From the NCBI GenBank assembly GCA_017882445.1, contig JADGPK010000003.1, forward strand, positions 1-64,000: a DNA stretch of 64,000 nt, in the 5' to 3' direction. The DNA comes from Solirubrobacteraceae bacterium (GTDB lineage: Bacteria; Actinomycetota; Thermoleophilia; Solirubrobacterales; Solirubrobacteraceae). The translations under genes and the position numbers were made by a program. This document shows, in pieces, positions 1 to 9,526 of the stretch (the stretch's first letter is position 1; each line of letters starts with the position of its first letter). The notes below the pieces were generated by a model. The model was given only the letters and a program-made list of their open reading frames with translations. It was not told the DNA's origin and ran no database searches.

Positions 1-721
1 GCTGCTTCTTGAAGAGCTCGATCAGCGCGCCCTCTTCGGTGCGCGTGACTTCAGTGTCCGATTCGATCGTGTTGCGGATGTACAGCGAGTTCTCGAACAG
101 GCGGAGGATCTCCTCATCGCTCGCATAGCCCATCGCGCGCAGCAGCACCGTGACGGGCAGCTTGCGCTTGCGGTCGATGCGGACGAACACCTTGCCCTTC
201 TTGTCGATCTCCAGCTCGAGCCAGGAACCGCGGGCGGGCATCAGGTTGGCGATGAACACCTGCTTCTCGCGATCCTTGGGCTCCATCAGGTACGCCCCGG
301 GGGAGCGCACGAGCTGCGTGACGACCACGCGCTCGGTGCCGTTGATCACGAACGTGCCGCGCTCGGTCATCCACGGGAAGTCGCCCATGAACACCGACTG
401 CTCGCGGATCTCGCCCGTCTCGCGGTTGATGAACGCGACGGTCACCGTCAGGGGACGGGCGTAGGTCAGGTCCTTCTCGCGGCACTGCTCGAGCGAGGCG
501 ACCGGCTCGTCGAAGACGAACTCGCCGAATTGAACCGCAAGGTTGCCCGTGTAGTCCTCGATCGGTGAGATGTCGTCGATCGTCTCGCGCAGACCGCCGC
601 TGTCATGGTCGGTCAGCCACGCGAACGAGCGGCGCTGAATGTCGATCAGGTTGGGGACGTCAACTGTCTTATTCAGGCGCGCAAAGCTTCTACGCGTCCG
701 GAGAGCATCTACAGCAGCCAA
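1..721 (-). CDS. rpoB: DNA-directed RNA polymerase subunit beta, N-terminal part (cut by window edge)
   Basis: This is the first ~240 residues of the RNA polymerase beta subunit, covering the start of the protrusion and lobe domains. The frame reads VPNLIDIQRRSF near residue 25, then DISPIEDYTGN, VFMGDFPWMTERGTFVING and SPGAYL, all classic RpoB. The only start consistent with this frame is TTG at 719-721. It sits 7 nt behind a strong AAGGAG, and there is no in-frame ATG upstream of the conserved region. The 3' part, including the catalytic and rifampicin regions, lies outside the window. It is separated from rplL by 282 nt with a terminator and possibly its own promoter. Confidence 0.96.
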   Translation of the reverse strand, partial: MAAVDALRTRRSFARLNKTVDVPNLIDIQRRSFAWLTDHDSGGLRETIDDISPIEDYTGNLAVQFGEFVFDEPVASLEQCREKDLTYARPLTVTVAFINRETGEIREQSVFMGDFPWMTERGTFVINGTERVVVTQLVRSPGAYLMEPKDREKQVFIANLMPARGSWLELEIDKKGKVFVRIDRKRKLPVTVLLRAMGYASDEEILRLFENSLYIRNTIESDTEVTRTEEGALIELFKKQ

Positions 722-781
722 GAAATGACTCCTTCGGAGGGCGATACACGGGCAGAGGAGGGCGCCGAAGCGCGACTAAGA

Positions 782-799
782 AAGATAGCACAGGCTATC
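782..799 (-). promoter_or_regulatory. Possible extended -10 and dyad upstream of rpoB
   Basis: On the minus strand TGC-TATCTT (782-790) resembles an extended -10 about 60 nt upstream of the rpoB TTG. It overlaps a dyad GATAGC-ACAG-GCTATC (784-799). I see no convincing -35. With the terminator after rplL, it could let rpoB be transcribed separately from the ribosomal protein genes. Weak evidence. Confidence 0.3.
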
Positions 800-950
800 C
801 TCACCCCGAAGGGCAGCCAGCACTCACGGACCCCGCCCTTCGAGAATTCGCGTATGTGGCGCGACCTCGGCGTGTCGGACGGCTACGGCTATCGGCTAGC
901 GGAGCGCACTTTACCGGAAAACGCGGCAGTTTGTTAGCGGTGCATAAAGG

Positions 951-977
951 AAGGGCCCCGCCGTGGCGGGGCCCTTT
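951..977 (-). terminator. Rho-independent terminator or attenuator after rplL
   Basis: A perfect 12-bp stem AAGGGCCCCGCC / GGCGGGGCCCTT with a 2-3 nt loop lies 27 nt past the rplL stop. The downstream tract on the minus strand is only moderately T-rich (CCTTTATG). Between rplL and rpoB such elements usually attenuate rather than fully stop transcription, so some read-through into rpoB is expected. Confidence 0.75.
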
Positions 978-1003
978 CGGACAGGCGGGACGATGGCGAT
1001 CGC

Positions 1004-1393
1004 CTACTTGAGCTCGACCGACGCCCCCGCCTCCTCCAATTCCTGCTTGAGCTTGCCGGCCTCCTCGCGGTCGATGCCCTCCTTGACCGGCTTGGGAGCC
1101 TCGTCCACGAGCGCCTTGGCCTCTTTCAGGCCAAGGCCGGTCGCGGCACGCACGACCTTGATGACCTGGATCTTCTTGTCGCCCGATCCGGTGAGGACCA
1201 CGTCGACCGTGCTCGGTTCTTCGTCCTCTGCGCTCGCGCCGTCGCCTCCGCCGCCCGCCGGTGCCGCCGCCGGCGCCGCCATGGCGGCCGCCGAAACGCC
1301 GAACTCCTCCTCGAGCGCCTTGATCCGCTCAGCGAGCTCGAGCACCGAAATGCCCTTGAGCTCCTCAATCCAATCCTGTGTGCTGGTAGCCAT
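1004..1393 (-). CDS. rplL: 50S ribosomal protein L7/L12
   Basis: L7/L12 stalk protein, 129 aa, which recruits translational GTPases (EF-G, EF-Tu, IF2) to the ribosome. The N-terminal dimerisation helices (about 1-36, containing [20 protein letters not shown]) are followed by a flexible Ala/Pro/Gly hinge (37-52). The compact C-terminal domain has the highly conserved IKVVR and [19 protein letters not shown] segments. Length and layout are standard. The gene follows rplJ by 5 nt, so the pair is co-translated, which fits the L10:(L12)n stoichiometric complex. Confidence 0.97.
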   Translation of the reverse strand: MATSTQDWIEELKGISVLELAERIKALEEEFGVSAAAMAAPAAAPAGGGGDGASAEDEEPSTVDVVLTGSGDKKIQVIKVVRAATGLGLKEAKALVDEAPKPVKEGIDREEAGKLKQELEEAGASVELK

Positions 1394-1398
1394 AGCTT

Positions 1399-2235
1399 CT
1401 AGTCCTCCTTGGTGGGGTTCGTCTCGGCGTCCTCGGACTGGGCCTCAGCCGAGACGTCCGCCTGGTTGTCGTCTGCTTGCGCCGGCTCGTCCTTCTCCGG
1501 TTCAGTCTCGTCCTGCGGCGCGGCATCGGCCACCGCGTCGGCCTCGGCCTCGGACTGAGGCTGCTCCTCGACCTGCGCTGCGTCCTCGGCCTCGGGCTGC
1601 TCGACCTCGGCCGCCGTCGACTCCTCGGCCTGAGCCGACTCCTGCGCCGGCTCCTGCGCGGAAGCAGCCTCGGGCGCTGGTGCCTGCGCGGCCGCAGCAG
1701 CGCCGGCGGGGATCTCTCCGGACTGCTTCTTCTCGCTGACCTGGCCGAGCGCTACGGCGAGACCGCCGATGAGCGCGCCCAGGGTGCGAACGAGGCCGGA
1801 GATCGGCGAGGCCACGACGCCGACGAGCTGCGAGTAGAGCACTTCGCGCGAGGGCAGACGCGAGAGCGAGCGGATCTGCTCGACGTCCAGCGCGGCGCCG
1901 CCCATCAGGCCGCCCTTGAAGGGCAGTATCTGCGTCGCGCGGGCGTAGTCGGCGACCGCCTTGGCGGCGACGGCGATGTCGCCGCGGACGAACGTCAGCG
2001 CAGTGGGACCCGCGAGGAAATCCTTGAGCGCCTCCGCTCCAACCTGGTCGGCCGCACGCTCGGTGAGCGAGTTCTTGACCACCTGGAAGGTCGCGTCGCC
2101 CTCGCGCAGCTTGGCGCGCAGCTCCGCTATCTGAGCTACCGTGATGCCTCGGTAGTCCACGGCGAAGACCGCCTCGGACTCCTGGATGTGAGCGGCGATC
2201 TCCTCGATCGCCACGGCCTTCTGGTCTCGGTTCAT
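1399..2235 (-). CDS. rplJ: 50S ribosomal protein L10 with long acidic C-terminal tail
   Basis: L10 anchors the L7/L12 stalk to 23S rRNA. Residues 1 to about 175 match the L10 core: RNA-binding N-domain with [15 protein letters not shown] and KNSLTERA, then the [16 protein letters not shown] helix that binds L12. Residues ~176-278 are an unusual extra tail of about 100 aa, almost entirely Ala, Glu, Gln, Asp, Ser and Pro, so strongly acidic and disordered. A typical L10 is 165-180 aa. The start has AGGAG 8 nt upstream. The 90-nt gap to rplA is where an L10 autoregulatory leader normally lies, but I could not identify its fold. Confidence 0.95.
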   Translation of the reverse strand: MNRDQKAVAIEEIAAHIQESEAVFAVDYRGITVAQIAELRAKLREGDATFQVVKNSLTERAADQVGAEALKDFLAGPTALTFVRGDIAVAAKAVADYARATQILPFKGGLMGGAALDVEQIRSLSRLPSREVLYSQLVGVVASPISGLVRTLGALIGGLAVALGQVSEKKQSGEIPAGAAAAAQAPAPEAASAQEPAQESAQAEESTAAEVEQPEAEDAAQVEEQPQSEAEADAVADAAPQDETEPEKDEPAQADDNQADVSAEAQSEDAETNPTKED

Positions 2236-2325
2236 TTGGGGCTCCTGTCCCGGGCTTCCGCGGCGCCGATCGAAGATCGGGCAGCGCCGCCGCCGGGGGT
2301 CTCTGGTGGCCTGTCGTCGGTGGCG

Positions 2326-3057
2326 CTAGGCGGCGATGTTCGCCGCGGGCGCCTCCTCGAGGATTTCGCGGGTGCGGCTGGAGTCGACCTTCACGCCCGG
2401 CCCCATCGTCGATGCGAGGGTGATCGAGCGCAGATAGCGGCCTTTCGCCGCCGACGGCTTGGCGCGCACGAGCTCTTCGACCACCGCTGCGTAGTTCTCC
2501 AACAGCTTGCGGTCGTCGAAGCTGGCCTTGCCGATGACCAGGTGCACGATCGCGGTGCGGTCGGTGCGGTATTCGACCTTGCCCGACTTGGACTCTTCGA
2601 CCGCTTTGGCGACGTCCATCGTCACCGTGCCGACTTTCGGGTTGGGCATCTTGCCGGACGGACCGAGCACGCGGCCCAGGCGTCCGACGATCGACATCAT
2701 GTCCGGCGTGGCGATCGTCACATCGAAGTCGTCGAAGCCCTCCTCGATGCGCTTGGCGAGATCCTCGCCGCCGACGAAGTCCGCGCCGGCCTCCTCGGCC
2801 TCGCGCGCCTTGTCGCCCTGTGCGAACACGGCGATCTTGACGTCTTTGCCCAGGCCGTTCGGCAGAGCGATCGTGCCGCGCAGCTGCTCGTCGGCGTGAC
2901 GCACGTTCAGACCGGTGCGGACGTGAACCTCGATCGACTCGTCGAACTTCGCGGCGGTCAGGCCGCGCACGAGCGCGATCGCCTCGGCCGGCTCGTACTC
3001 GCGCTCGCGATCGACCCTGGCGAGCGTCTCTGAGTAGCGGCGTCCGTGTTTGCTCAT
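2326..3057 (-). CDS. rplA: 50S ribosomal protein L1
   Basis: L1, 243 aa, forms the mobile L1 stalk near the E site, and in many bacteria its own mRNA is repressed by L1 binding. The signature [16 protein letters not shown] is intact near residue 130 and the C-terminal [15 protein letters not shown] matches the family. The start overlaps the rplK stop by 4 nt (ATGA), so the two are translationally coupled. Confidence 0.97.
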   Translation of the reverse strand: MSKHGRRYSETLARVDREREYEPAEAIALVRGLTAAKFDESIEVHVRTGLNVRHADEQLRGTIALPNGLGKDVKIAVFAQGDKAREAEEAGADFVGGEDLAKRIEEGFDDFDVTIATPDMMSIVGRLGRVLGPSGKMPNPKVGTVTMDVAKAVEESKSGKVEYRTDRTAIVHLVIGKASFDDRKLLENYAAVVEELVRAKPSAAKGRYLRSITLASTMGPGVKVDSSRTREILEEAPAANIAA

Positions 3058-3479
3058 GACGCCACCTCGACGCCCATCGAGCGGGCGGTGCCGGCGATGA
3101 TCTTGGCCGCCTGCTCGATGTCGTGGGCGTTCAGGTCCTCGAGCTTGCGCTCCGCGATCTCGCGGAGTTGCGCCTGGGTGATGGTGCCGACCTTCACGCG
3201 GTTGGGCTCGCCCGAGCCCTTGGGGACCTTGATCGCCTGGCGGATAAGCACCGCGGCCGGCGGGGTCTTGGTCACGAAGGTGAACGAGCGGTCCTCATAG
3301 ACGGTGATCACGACCGGAATGACCGTTCCCGTTTCGCTCTGCGTCTGGGCGTTGAACGCCTTGCAGAACTCCATGATGTTGATCCCGTGCTGGCCCAGCG
3401 CAGGGCCGACCGGCGGGGCGGGGCTCGCCTGCCCGGCATTCGCCTGCAGCTTAATTGTCGTTAGAACCTTCTTAGCCAT
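3054..3479 (-). CDS. rplK: 50S ribosomal protein L11
   Basis: L11, 141 aa, part of the GTPase-associated centre with the 23S rRNA thiostrepton loop. The N-terminal domain contains the family signature ([20 protein letters not shown] near residue 13) and the C-terminal rRNA-binding domain ends with the conserved [10 protein letters not shown]. It heads the rplK-rplA pair, with a 194-nt gap after nusG that may hold a promoter. A tandem CAGACCGAA repeat sits just upstream of the start on the coding strand. Confidence 0.97.
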   Translation of the reverse strand: MAKKVLTTIKLQANAGQASPAPPVGPALGQHGINIMEFCKAFNAQTQSETGTVIPVVITVYEDRSFTFVTKTPPAAVLIRQAIKVPKGSGEPNRVKVGTITQAQLREIAERKLEDLNAHDIEQAAKIIAGTARSMGVEVAS

Positions 3480-3673
3480 GTGTTGTCTTCTGTTCTATTC
3501 GGTCTGAAAAGTTCGGTCTGCGCTGTTGTTGGGTCCGACCGGCCGGCCTGCGCGTCTCAGGCAAATCGACCGGTGAGCCGGTCGAGGGCCAAGTCAGGCA
3601 AGGACGCAGGAAGCGAAGTGTGCTCCGCACACGAGCGCCCGAGGACGCCGCCTGACGCCGGTCATCGGCCGGC

Positions 3674-4195
3674 TCAGAGCTTCTTCACTTGGTCGAAGCC
3701 TACCTCGACAGGGGTCTCCCTGCCAAAGATTGATACCAGCACCTTGAGCCTCGCCGCGTCCTCGTTGATCTCGGAGATCTCTCCCGAGAAGTCCGAGAGC
3801 GGGCCGGAGACAACCTTGACGGACTCGCCGATCGTGAACTGGGCACGCGTCCGTGTGGCCGTCGCGACCTCCTTGTGGAGCAGCCGGTCGACCTCGGTCT
3901 GGGTCAGCGGAACCGGCTCCTGGGATGCACCCACGAACCCGGTGACGCCGGGGGTTCCCTTGACCACGCCCCATGAGTCCTCGTTGAGCTCCATGTTCAC
4001 GAGCACGTAGCCGGGCATCGTGCGCTTCTCGACCGTGATCTTCTGGTTGTCCTTCATCTCCGAGACCGCTTCGGTCGGGACGACGACGCTCCGGACAGCT
4101 CGCTGCTGACCCAGGGACACGAGCCGGTGCTCGAGGTTGTGCTTGACCTTGTTCTCGTGGCCGGAGTATGTGTTGACGACGTACCAACGAAACAT
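3674..4195 (-). CDS. nusG: Transcription termination/antitermination protein NusG
   Basis: NusG, 173 aa, binds RNA polymerase through its N-terminal NGN domain (about 1-110, with WYVVNTYSGHE and the conserved MPGYVLVNMEL) and Rho or S10 through its C-terminal KOW domain (about 118-173, GESVKVVSGPLSDFSGEI). It lacks the long acidic N-terminal extension of many actinobacterial NusG proteins. It lies between secE and rplK, the universal order. Confidence 0.96.
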   Translation of the reverse strand: MFRWYVVNTYSGHENKVKHNLEHRLVSLGQQRAVRSVVVPTEAVSEMKDNQKITVEKRTMPGYVLVNMELNEDSWGVVKGTPGVTGFVGASQEPVPLTQTEVDRLLHKEVATATRTRAQFTIGESVKVVSGPLSDFSGEISEINEDAARLKVLVSIFGRETPVEVGFDQVKKL

Positions 4196-4286
4196 TCAGA
4201 GTCCCTCGACAGATTCAGTGGCGGATGGAGAAGGCCGGCCGGTGGATGATGCGCTGTGGGGCTGCATCACGACGTCGGCACAGCAC

Positions 4287-4817
4287 TCAGAGTACGAATT
4301 CGACGATTTCTTTGGCCACATAGTCGGCCACGCCGAGATAGGCGCCGGCGATGGCGACGAAGCCGAGCACCACCGCTGTCGCCTGGGTGACCTGGCGCCG
4401 GTCGGGCCACTGCACGCGCTGGAGCTCTGCCCAGCTGGCGCGGAGAAAGCCAACGGCACGGTTGCCGCCACGTAGGGGAGCTCCGGACGGCCGCTCCTCG
4501 CCCGCACCGCCACCGCGTGCGCCGCCACCGGCCCCGCCGCCCGTGGGCGGAGCGCCGGGGGGCTGGAACTCCTGCAGTTCATCCTCGGTGGCAGCGTCGA
4601 GGTCGCTCCCGGGCGCCGCGGGAACGCCGCCGGCGCCTCGGACGAGCGCGGCGTCGAACTCGTCGACCTCTCCGGAGGCGTGGTCGAGCGCACCCGGGAG
4701 ATCTTCGCGGATAGGCTGGCTCGGCGTGGTCGCAGGAGCGCCTGACGAGCCACGCCGGCCCACGGCCGTCGCGCCGCGGGCGCGGCGCTGCTTTGCACGT
4801 TTACGGTCACGGGCCAC
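4287..4817 (-). CDS. secE: Preprotein translocase subunit SecE with long N-terminal extension
   Basis: SecE is the essential small subunit of the SecYEG channel. Only residues ~118-176 match: the amphipathic segment AELQRVQWPDRRQVTQAT followed by a single membrane helix (about VVLGFVAIAGAYLGVADYV). The first ~115 residues are a basic then Gly/Pro/Glu-rich, low-complexity cytosolic extension, making the protein 176 aa against 60-130 aa usually. The start MARDRKRAKQRRAR is kept because the frame is in register and 15 nt from rpmG. There is no shorter start that clearly fits better. Confidence 0.9.
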   Translation of the reverse strand: MARDRKRAKQRRARGATAVGRRGSSGAPATTPSQPIREDLPGALDHASGEVDEFDAALVRGAGGVPAAPGSDLDAATEDELQEFQPPGAPPTGGGAGGGARGGGAGEERPSGAPLRGGNRAVGFLRASWAELQRVQWPDRRQVTQATAVVLGFVAIAGAYLGVADYVAKEIVEFVL

Positions 4818-4832
4818 AGCAGCGCTCCCGCG

Positions 4833-4997
4833 CTAACGGGTCTCCCGGTGGCTGGTGTGCTTCTTGCACCAGCGGCAGTACTTACGCAGGGTCACCCGGT
4901 CGGGGTTGTTGCGCTTGCTCTTGTTGGTCTGGTAGTTGCGATGCTTGCACTCCTCGCACGCGAGGGTGATAGCGATTCGAACGTCTCCGCGAGCCAT
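4833..4997 (-). CDS. rpmG: 50S ribosomal protein L33
   Basis: A short gene of 54 codons beginning [20 protein letters not shown]. It carries two CxxC pairs (Cys14/17 and Cys41/44), so it is the zinc-binding C+ form of L33, and contains the typical [14 protein letters not shown] and [10 protein letters not shown] segments. It lies 15 nt upstream of secE in the operon order common to Actinobacteria and many Firmicutes. No tRNA-Trp is found next to it. Confidence 0.96.
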   Translation of the reverse strand: MARGDVRIAITLACEECKHRNYQTNKSKRNNPDRVTLRKYCRWCKKHTSHRETR

Positions 4998-5202
4998 GAT
5001 CAGAAATCCCTGCGTCGGTGTGGACAGCGGCCTTGGGCGAAGAAAAACCCCGCCCAGGCGCGAGGTGCAGCCAGTCTAGCGTGTCTGGCCGGTCGGCGAA
5101 CCGTCCGATCCCCTTGACGGCGTCCGCCCCAGGCGCGAAGCTCACCGCGCCCATGTCCGCGGCCAGTTCTGACCCCGAGGCCGGCCCGAGCGACCGAGAT
5201 CC

Positions 5203-5220
5203 GTCCCGCCGCGGCGGGAC
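5203..5220. promoter_or_regulatory. 18-bp perfect palindrome just upstream of the AIM24 gene
   Basis: GTCCCGCC-GC-GGCGGGAC is perfectly self-complementary and ends about 10 nt before the AAGGAG ribosome-binding site of the next gene. It could be an operator or a 5'-UTR hairpin. There is no T-run, so it is not a normal terminator. The rest of 4998-5240 holds only weak promoter-like sequence (TTGACG at 5115). Confidence 0.45.
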
Positions 5221-5240
5221 GCGACAGACAAGGAGACACC

Positions 5241-6005
5241 ATGCACCTGCCCGAGCCGATCCCGCCGAGCGCGCACGACGAGTCGTTCGCGGGCGTGACC
5301 TACCATATCCGCGGCGAACTGGTCCCGGAGCTGCAGATCGAGATCTCAAACCAGGCGGTGATGTTCGAGCACCACGTGCTGCTGTGGAAGGAGACGCAGC
5401 TGAACGTCGAGCTGAAGAAACTGCCGGGCGCGATCAAGCGCAAGATCGCCGGTCTCGAGTTCTTCGTGACGCGCACCTCGGGCTCGGGACGGATCGCCTT
5501 CTCGCGGGACTCGCCCGGCCAGTGCGTGCCGCTGCACCTGCGCCAGGGCGAGGGCCTGGACGTGCGCGAGCACCAGTTCATCGCGGCCACGGACAACCTC
5601 GACTACAGCTTCGAACGCATCAAGGGCGTGCAGAACATGCTGCTCGGCGGGTCGGGCTTCTTCATGGACAAGTTCCGCGCGACCGACGGCGACGCGCTCG
5701 TGTGGCTGCACGGGCACGGCAACGTGTTCCTCGTCAACCTCGACGCCGGCGAGCAGATCGACGTGGAGGCGGGAGGCTGGCTGTACAAGGACCCGACGGT
5801 CAAGCTCGAGGCGGTCACGATGGGCCTGAAGACGGGCATCTTCGGCGGCGGCGGCAAGCTCACATGGAACCGCTTCACGGGTCCCGGCCGCCTCGCCATC
5901 CAGACGTTGTTCATCGCACCGCTCGAGGGCATCGAGAGCACCGCGGCGACGGCCGGGGCGGGCGGCATAGCCGGCGCGCTGATCGGCGGGCTCGCGCGCG
6001 GCTGA
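5241..6005 (+). CDS. AIM24 family protein
   Basis: 254-aa protein of the AIM24 (TIGR00266-type) family, built from a repeated beta-sandwich. Visible family features are the N-terminal ISNQAVMFEHHVLLWKE-type strand pattern, SGFFMDKFRATDGDALVWLHGHG, and a Gly/Ala-rich hydrophobic C-terminus. Molecular function in bacteria is unknown; the yeast namesake is mitochondrial. No signal peptide. The start has AAGGAG 8 nt upstream. It is divergent from rpmG and convergent with the antiporter, so transcribed alone. Confidence 0.8.
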   Translation: MHLPEPIPPSAHDESFAGVTYHIRGELVPELQIEISNQAVMFEHHVLLWKETQLNVELKKLPGAIKRKIAGLEFFVTRTSGSGRIAFSRDSPGQCVPLHLRQGEGLDVREHQFIAATDNLDYSFERIKGVQNMLLGGSGFFMDKFRATDGDALVWLHGHGNVFLVNLDAGEQIDVEAGGWLYKDPTVKLEAVTMGLKTGIFGGGGKLTWNRFTGPGRLAIQTLFIAPLEGIESTAATAGAGGIAGALIGGLARG

Positions 6006-6056
6006 GCCGACGCGGCGCGACGAGCGCGATTCGGTGCCCGACCAGCGGGCCGCTGG

Positions 6057-7139
6057 CTACTCGTAGATGGTGAGCGTCGCGAGGATCACGTAGAGCGCGA
6101 CGAGCGCCCATCCCTCGAACTCGGCTGCCTTGCCGTCGCCGGTGACCTGCCCGAGCACGAGCGCCGTGAGCACGAGCGCGCCGATGTAGACCGGCGCGAG
6201 GGCGAAGGTCAGCGTGGTGGCGAGCAGCAGGGAGACGAGCACGAGCAGCGGGAACAGGAAGGCGGCGATCTGCGCGACCGAGTTCTTCACGACGGAGATG
6301 GCCAGGTCGGCGCGGCCCTTGTAGGCGAGCACGAGCCCGGCGGTGTTCTCGACCGCGTTGCCGGCGATCGCGACGATCACGAGGCCGGCGAACGCCTGGG
6401 AGAGGTTCAGCGTGTGGATCGCCGGGGCCAGAGCGTTGATGAACCAGTCCGACACGAAGGCCGAGGCCGTCCCGGCGACGGCCAGCAGGGCGAGCGTCAG
6501 CCTCAGGCCGAGCCGCGGCGCGGGCCGGGTCTCATCGCCGGCCCCCGGGGGCGGGTCGGAGCGCAGGTAGGGCACGACCCAGGCGAGGTAGACGACCAGC
6601 AGGCAGACCGCGCCGACGATCGAGATCGCCTTGACGTGATGACTCGCGGGGTCGTGGGCGGCGAGCGAGAGGCCGAGCAGGACGATGATGAAGGCCGTGA
6701 CCTGCAGCAGCGTCGCGGTGTCCCTGGGCAGGCGCTTTGAGAAGCGCATCATCCCGTCGGGCGCGCGACGGGCGCCAACGACGATCACCAGGCCGAGCAC
6801 GAGCAGCGCGTTGGCGAAGATCGAGCCGACGAGCGCGGTCTGGGCGACGATCAGCTCGCCCTTCTGCAGCGCGAAGATCACCACGAACAGCTCAGGCAGG
6901 TTGCCGAGCGTCGACTGCATCATCCCGGTGACGCCCGGCCCGAAGCGCTCGCCGAGCTGCTCGGTGGCGAAGGACACGACCCAGGCGAGCCCCGCCAGGG
7001 CGAGCGTGGCGAGGGCGAAGCGCGGAACGGCGGCCCACGATTGACGGTCCGCCACGCCGGCCACCGCCGTCAGCAGCGCGATCGCCGCCAGCAGAAAGCG
7101 CTCGATCGGGGTCACGGCTGACATCCCTTCCGGCGCCAC
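6057..7139 (-). CDS. Calcium/cation:proton antiporter (CaCA superfamily)
   Basis: Integral membrane protein, 360 aa with about 11 hydrophobic segments. It has the two alpha-repeats that define CaCA exchangers: GNLPELFVVIFALQKGE near residue 80 and GNAVENTAGLVLAYKGR near 265. In each the acidic residue of the G-N-x-x-E motif is present. This layout matches the CAX/ChaA branch, which exports Ca2+ (or Na+) against protons. Start is GTG at 7139; an in-frame ATG five codons later (MSAVTP) has its GGAAGGG directly abutting it and is less likely. Confidence 0.85.
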   Translation of the reverse strand: MAPEGMSAVTPIERFLLAAIALLTAVAGVADRQSWAAVPRFALATLALAGLAWVVSFATEQLGERFGPGVTGMMQSTLGNLPELFVVIFALQKGELIVAQTALVGSIFANALLVLGLVIVVGARRAPDGMMRFSKRLPRDTATLLQVTAFIIVLLGLSLAAHDPASHHVKAISIVGAVCLLVVYLAWVVPYLRSDPPPGAGDETRPAPRLGLRLTLALLAVAGTASAFVSDWFINALAPAIHTLNLSQAFAGLVIVAIAGNAVENTAGLVLAYKGRADLAISVVKNSVAQIAAFLFPLLVLVSLLLATTLTFALAPVYIGALVLTALVLGQVTGDGKAAEFEGWALVALYVILATLTIYE

Positions 7140-7177
7140 TCCACCTGTGCGGAACTACGCGTCCCCACCGGAGCCGC

Positions 7178-7759
7178 TCAGTGGCTCTGCAGCACCCGGT
7201 CGACCAGGCCGTACTCGAGCGCCTGCTCAGCTGTGAAGAAGCGGTCGCGCTCCATGTCCTGGCGCACCTGCTCGGTCGGTTTTCCGGTGTGCTCGGCGTA
7301 GATCTCATCGATTCGCGCGCGAAGCTTGAGGATCTCGCGCGCGTGGATCTCGATGTCCGTCGACTGCCCCTCGAAGCCCGCGGAGGGCTGGTGGATGAGG
7401 ATCCTGGAGTTGGGCAGCACCGCGCGCTTGCCCTTGGCGCCCGCGGCCAGCAGCAGCGAGCCCATGGACATGGCGACGCCCACGCACATGGTTGCGACAT
7501 CCGGTTTGACGAATTTCATCGTGTCGTAGATCGCCAGCCCCGAGTAGATGCTGCCGCCGGGACAGTTGATATAGATCGAGATGTCCTTTTCGGGGTCCTC
7601 GCTCTCCAGGTGCAGCAGCTGCGCAACCACCAGGTTGGCCACCTGGTCGTCGATGGGCGTCCCCAGGAAGATGATTCGCTCGTTGAGCAGCCTCGAATAG
7701 ATGTCGAACTCGCGCTCGCCTCGCGCCGTTCGCTCGATGACCATGGGGATCAGCGGCAT
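7178..7759 (-). CDS. clpP: ATP-dependent Clp protease proteolytic subunit
   Basis: ClpP serine peptidase, 193 aa, which forms the tetradecameric chamber fed by ClpX/ClpC. The triad is intact: Ser98 in VAMSMGS, His123 in LIHQP, Asp172 in ERDRF; the spacing equals that of E. coli ClpP. It lacks a clear propeptide. Only one clpP is present here and no clpX adjoins it, whereas actinobacteria commonly have two or more paralogues. The start ATG is 6 nt behind TAGGGT, suggesting a leaderless mRNA. Confidence 0.96.
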   Translation of the reverse strand: MPLIPMVIERTARGEREFDIYSRLLNERIIFLGTPIDDQVANLVVAQLLHLESEDPEKDISIYINCPGGSIYSGLAIYDTMKFVKPDVATMCVGVAMSMGSLLLAAGAKGKRAVLPNSRILIHQPSAGFEGQSTDIEIHAREILKLRARIDEIYAEHTGKPTEQVRQDMERDRFFTAEQALEYGLVDRVLQSH

Positions 7760-7765
7760 GCCCGC

Positions 7766-7771
7766 ACCCTA
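7766..7771 (-). promoter_or_regulatory. Leaderless -10 element for clpP
   Basis: TAGGGT on the minus strand ends 6 nt before the clpP ATG, with no ribosome-binding site between. Transcription would start at or next to the A of the ATG. Confidence 0.5.
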
Positions 7772-7940
7772 GCGCTAGCTGCGCTCAGAGCGCGGGCGCG
7801 CCCGCGCGCGGATGCCCACGCGAGGCCGTTGGGCGGCTGCGGGAGGCGTGCGAGTGCGCGCGACGCAAAGCGTGTGGCCGCATGTGCGAAACGTTTGCCG
7901 CGCACTCGTGTTTGGGCCGAGCAATAACGATGTACGACCC

Positions 7941-8483
7941 GTGCGCCGCTCGGCCGTGAACCTCCGTCCCGCCCGCAGATGGCCGCGTGTTCCCGCGACG
8001 GTGGCCGTCGCGGCGCTGCTGGCAGCGCTGTGCGGGTCGGTGGGGGCCTTGGCGATGACCAGCCACGCCGGCTGGCCTGCGCCTCAAAATCTGGTCATGG
8101 ACCACGGCTCCGGCGGGCGCGCGAACACGCTCGCGGGCAGGCCCGGCGTGCACAACTACCTGCTGGGCGGCTACGGCAACGACACGATCTACGGCGGCAA
8201 CGGAGGCGACGTGATCTGGGGCGACTACCACGAGTCGGGCTGGCCCGCCTTCCAGGTCGCGGTCATCCACGCGGGCAACGGCAAGAACTTCATCTACGCC
8301 AACGACACCGTCAACTACGTGTGGACGGGCACAAACCCGGCGACGGTGGTTCACGCCCACGAGAACTCCGGCGTGATCCATTGCGAAAACCCCGCCGTCG
8401 TCGTCTTCACGAGCCATCACGCGCTGCCCCACTACCGGCTGCACGGCTGCCGGCACATCAGCTTCTACTCAGTCGGTTACTGA
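7941..8483 (+). CDS. Exported RTX-like (hemolysin-type calcium-binding) small protein
   Basis: About 180 aa with a basic N-terminus and a hydrophobic signal segment (PATVAVAALLAALCGSVGALA). A short run of glycine-rich nonapeptide-like repeats follows: LLGGYGNDTIYGGNGGDVI, then a degenerate HAGNGKNFIYAND. GGxGxD turns bind Ca2+ in RTX proteins, but here there are only two or three, far fewer than in toxins. Two Cys residues in the C-terminal part could form a disulphide. The start is uncertain: GTG 7941 is chosen as it directly precedes the signal peptide, while the frame is open from 7812. Confidence 0.65.
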   Translation: MRRSAVNLRPARRWPRVPATVAVAALLAALCGSVGALAMTSHAGWPAPQNLVMDHGSGGRANTLAGRPGVHNYLLGGYGNDTIYGGNGGDVIWGDYHESGWPAFQVAVIHAGNGKNFIYANDTVNYVWTGTNPATVVHAHENSGVIHCENPAVVVFTSHHALPHYRLHGCRHISFYSVGY

Positions 8484-8487
8484 GGAC

Positions 8488-9483
<996 letters not shown>

Positions 9484-9526
9484 GGCGCGGTTCCTTTCCG
9501 GTGAAGGTCGATGCGCGGCGGGCATA

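Noticed and set aside
1477-3033. A long plus-strand open frame (518 aa) opposite rplJ and rplA
   Set aside because: It is a mirror of GC-rich codons; composition is Arg/Leu/Gly-rich and both ribosomal genes on the other strand are certain.
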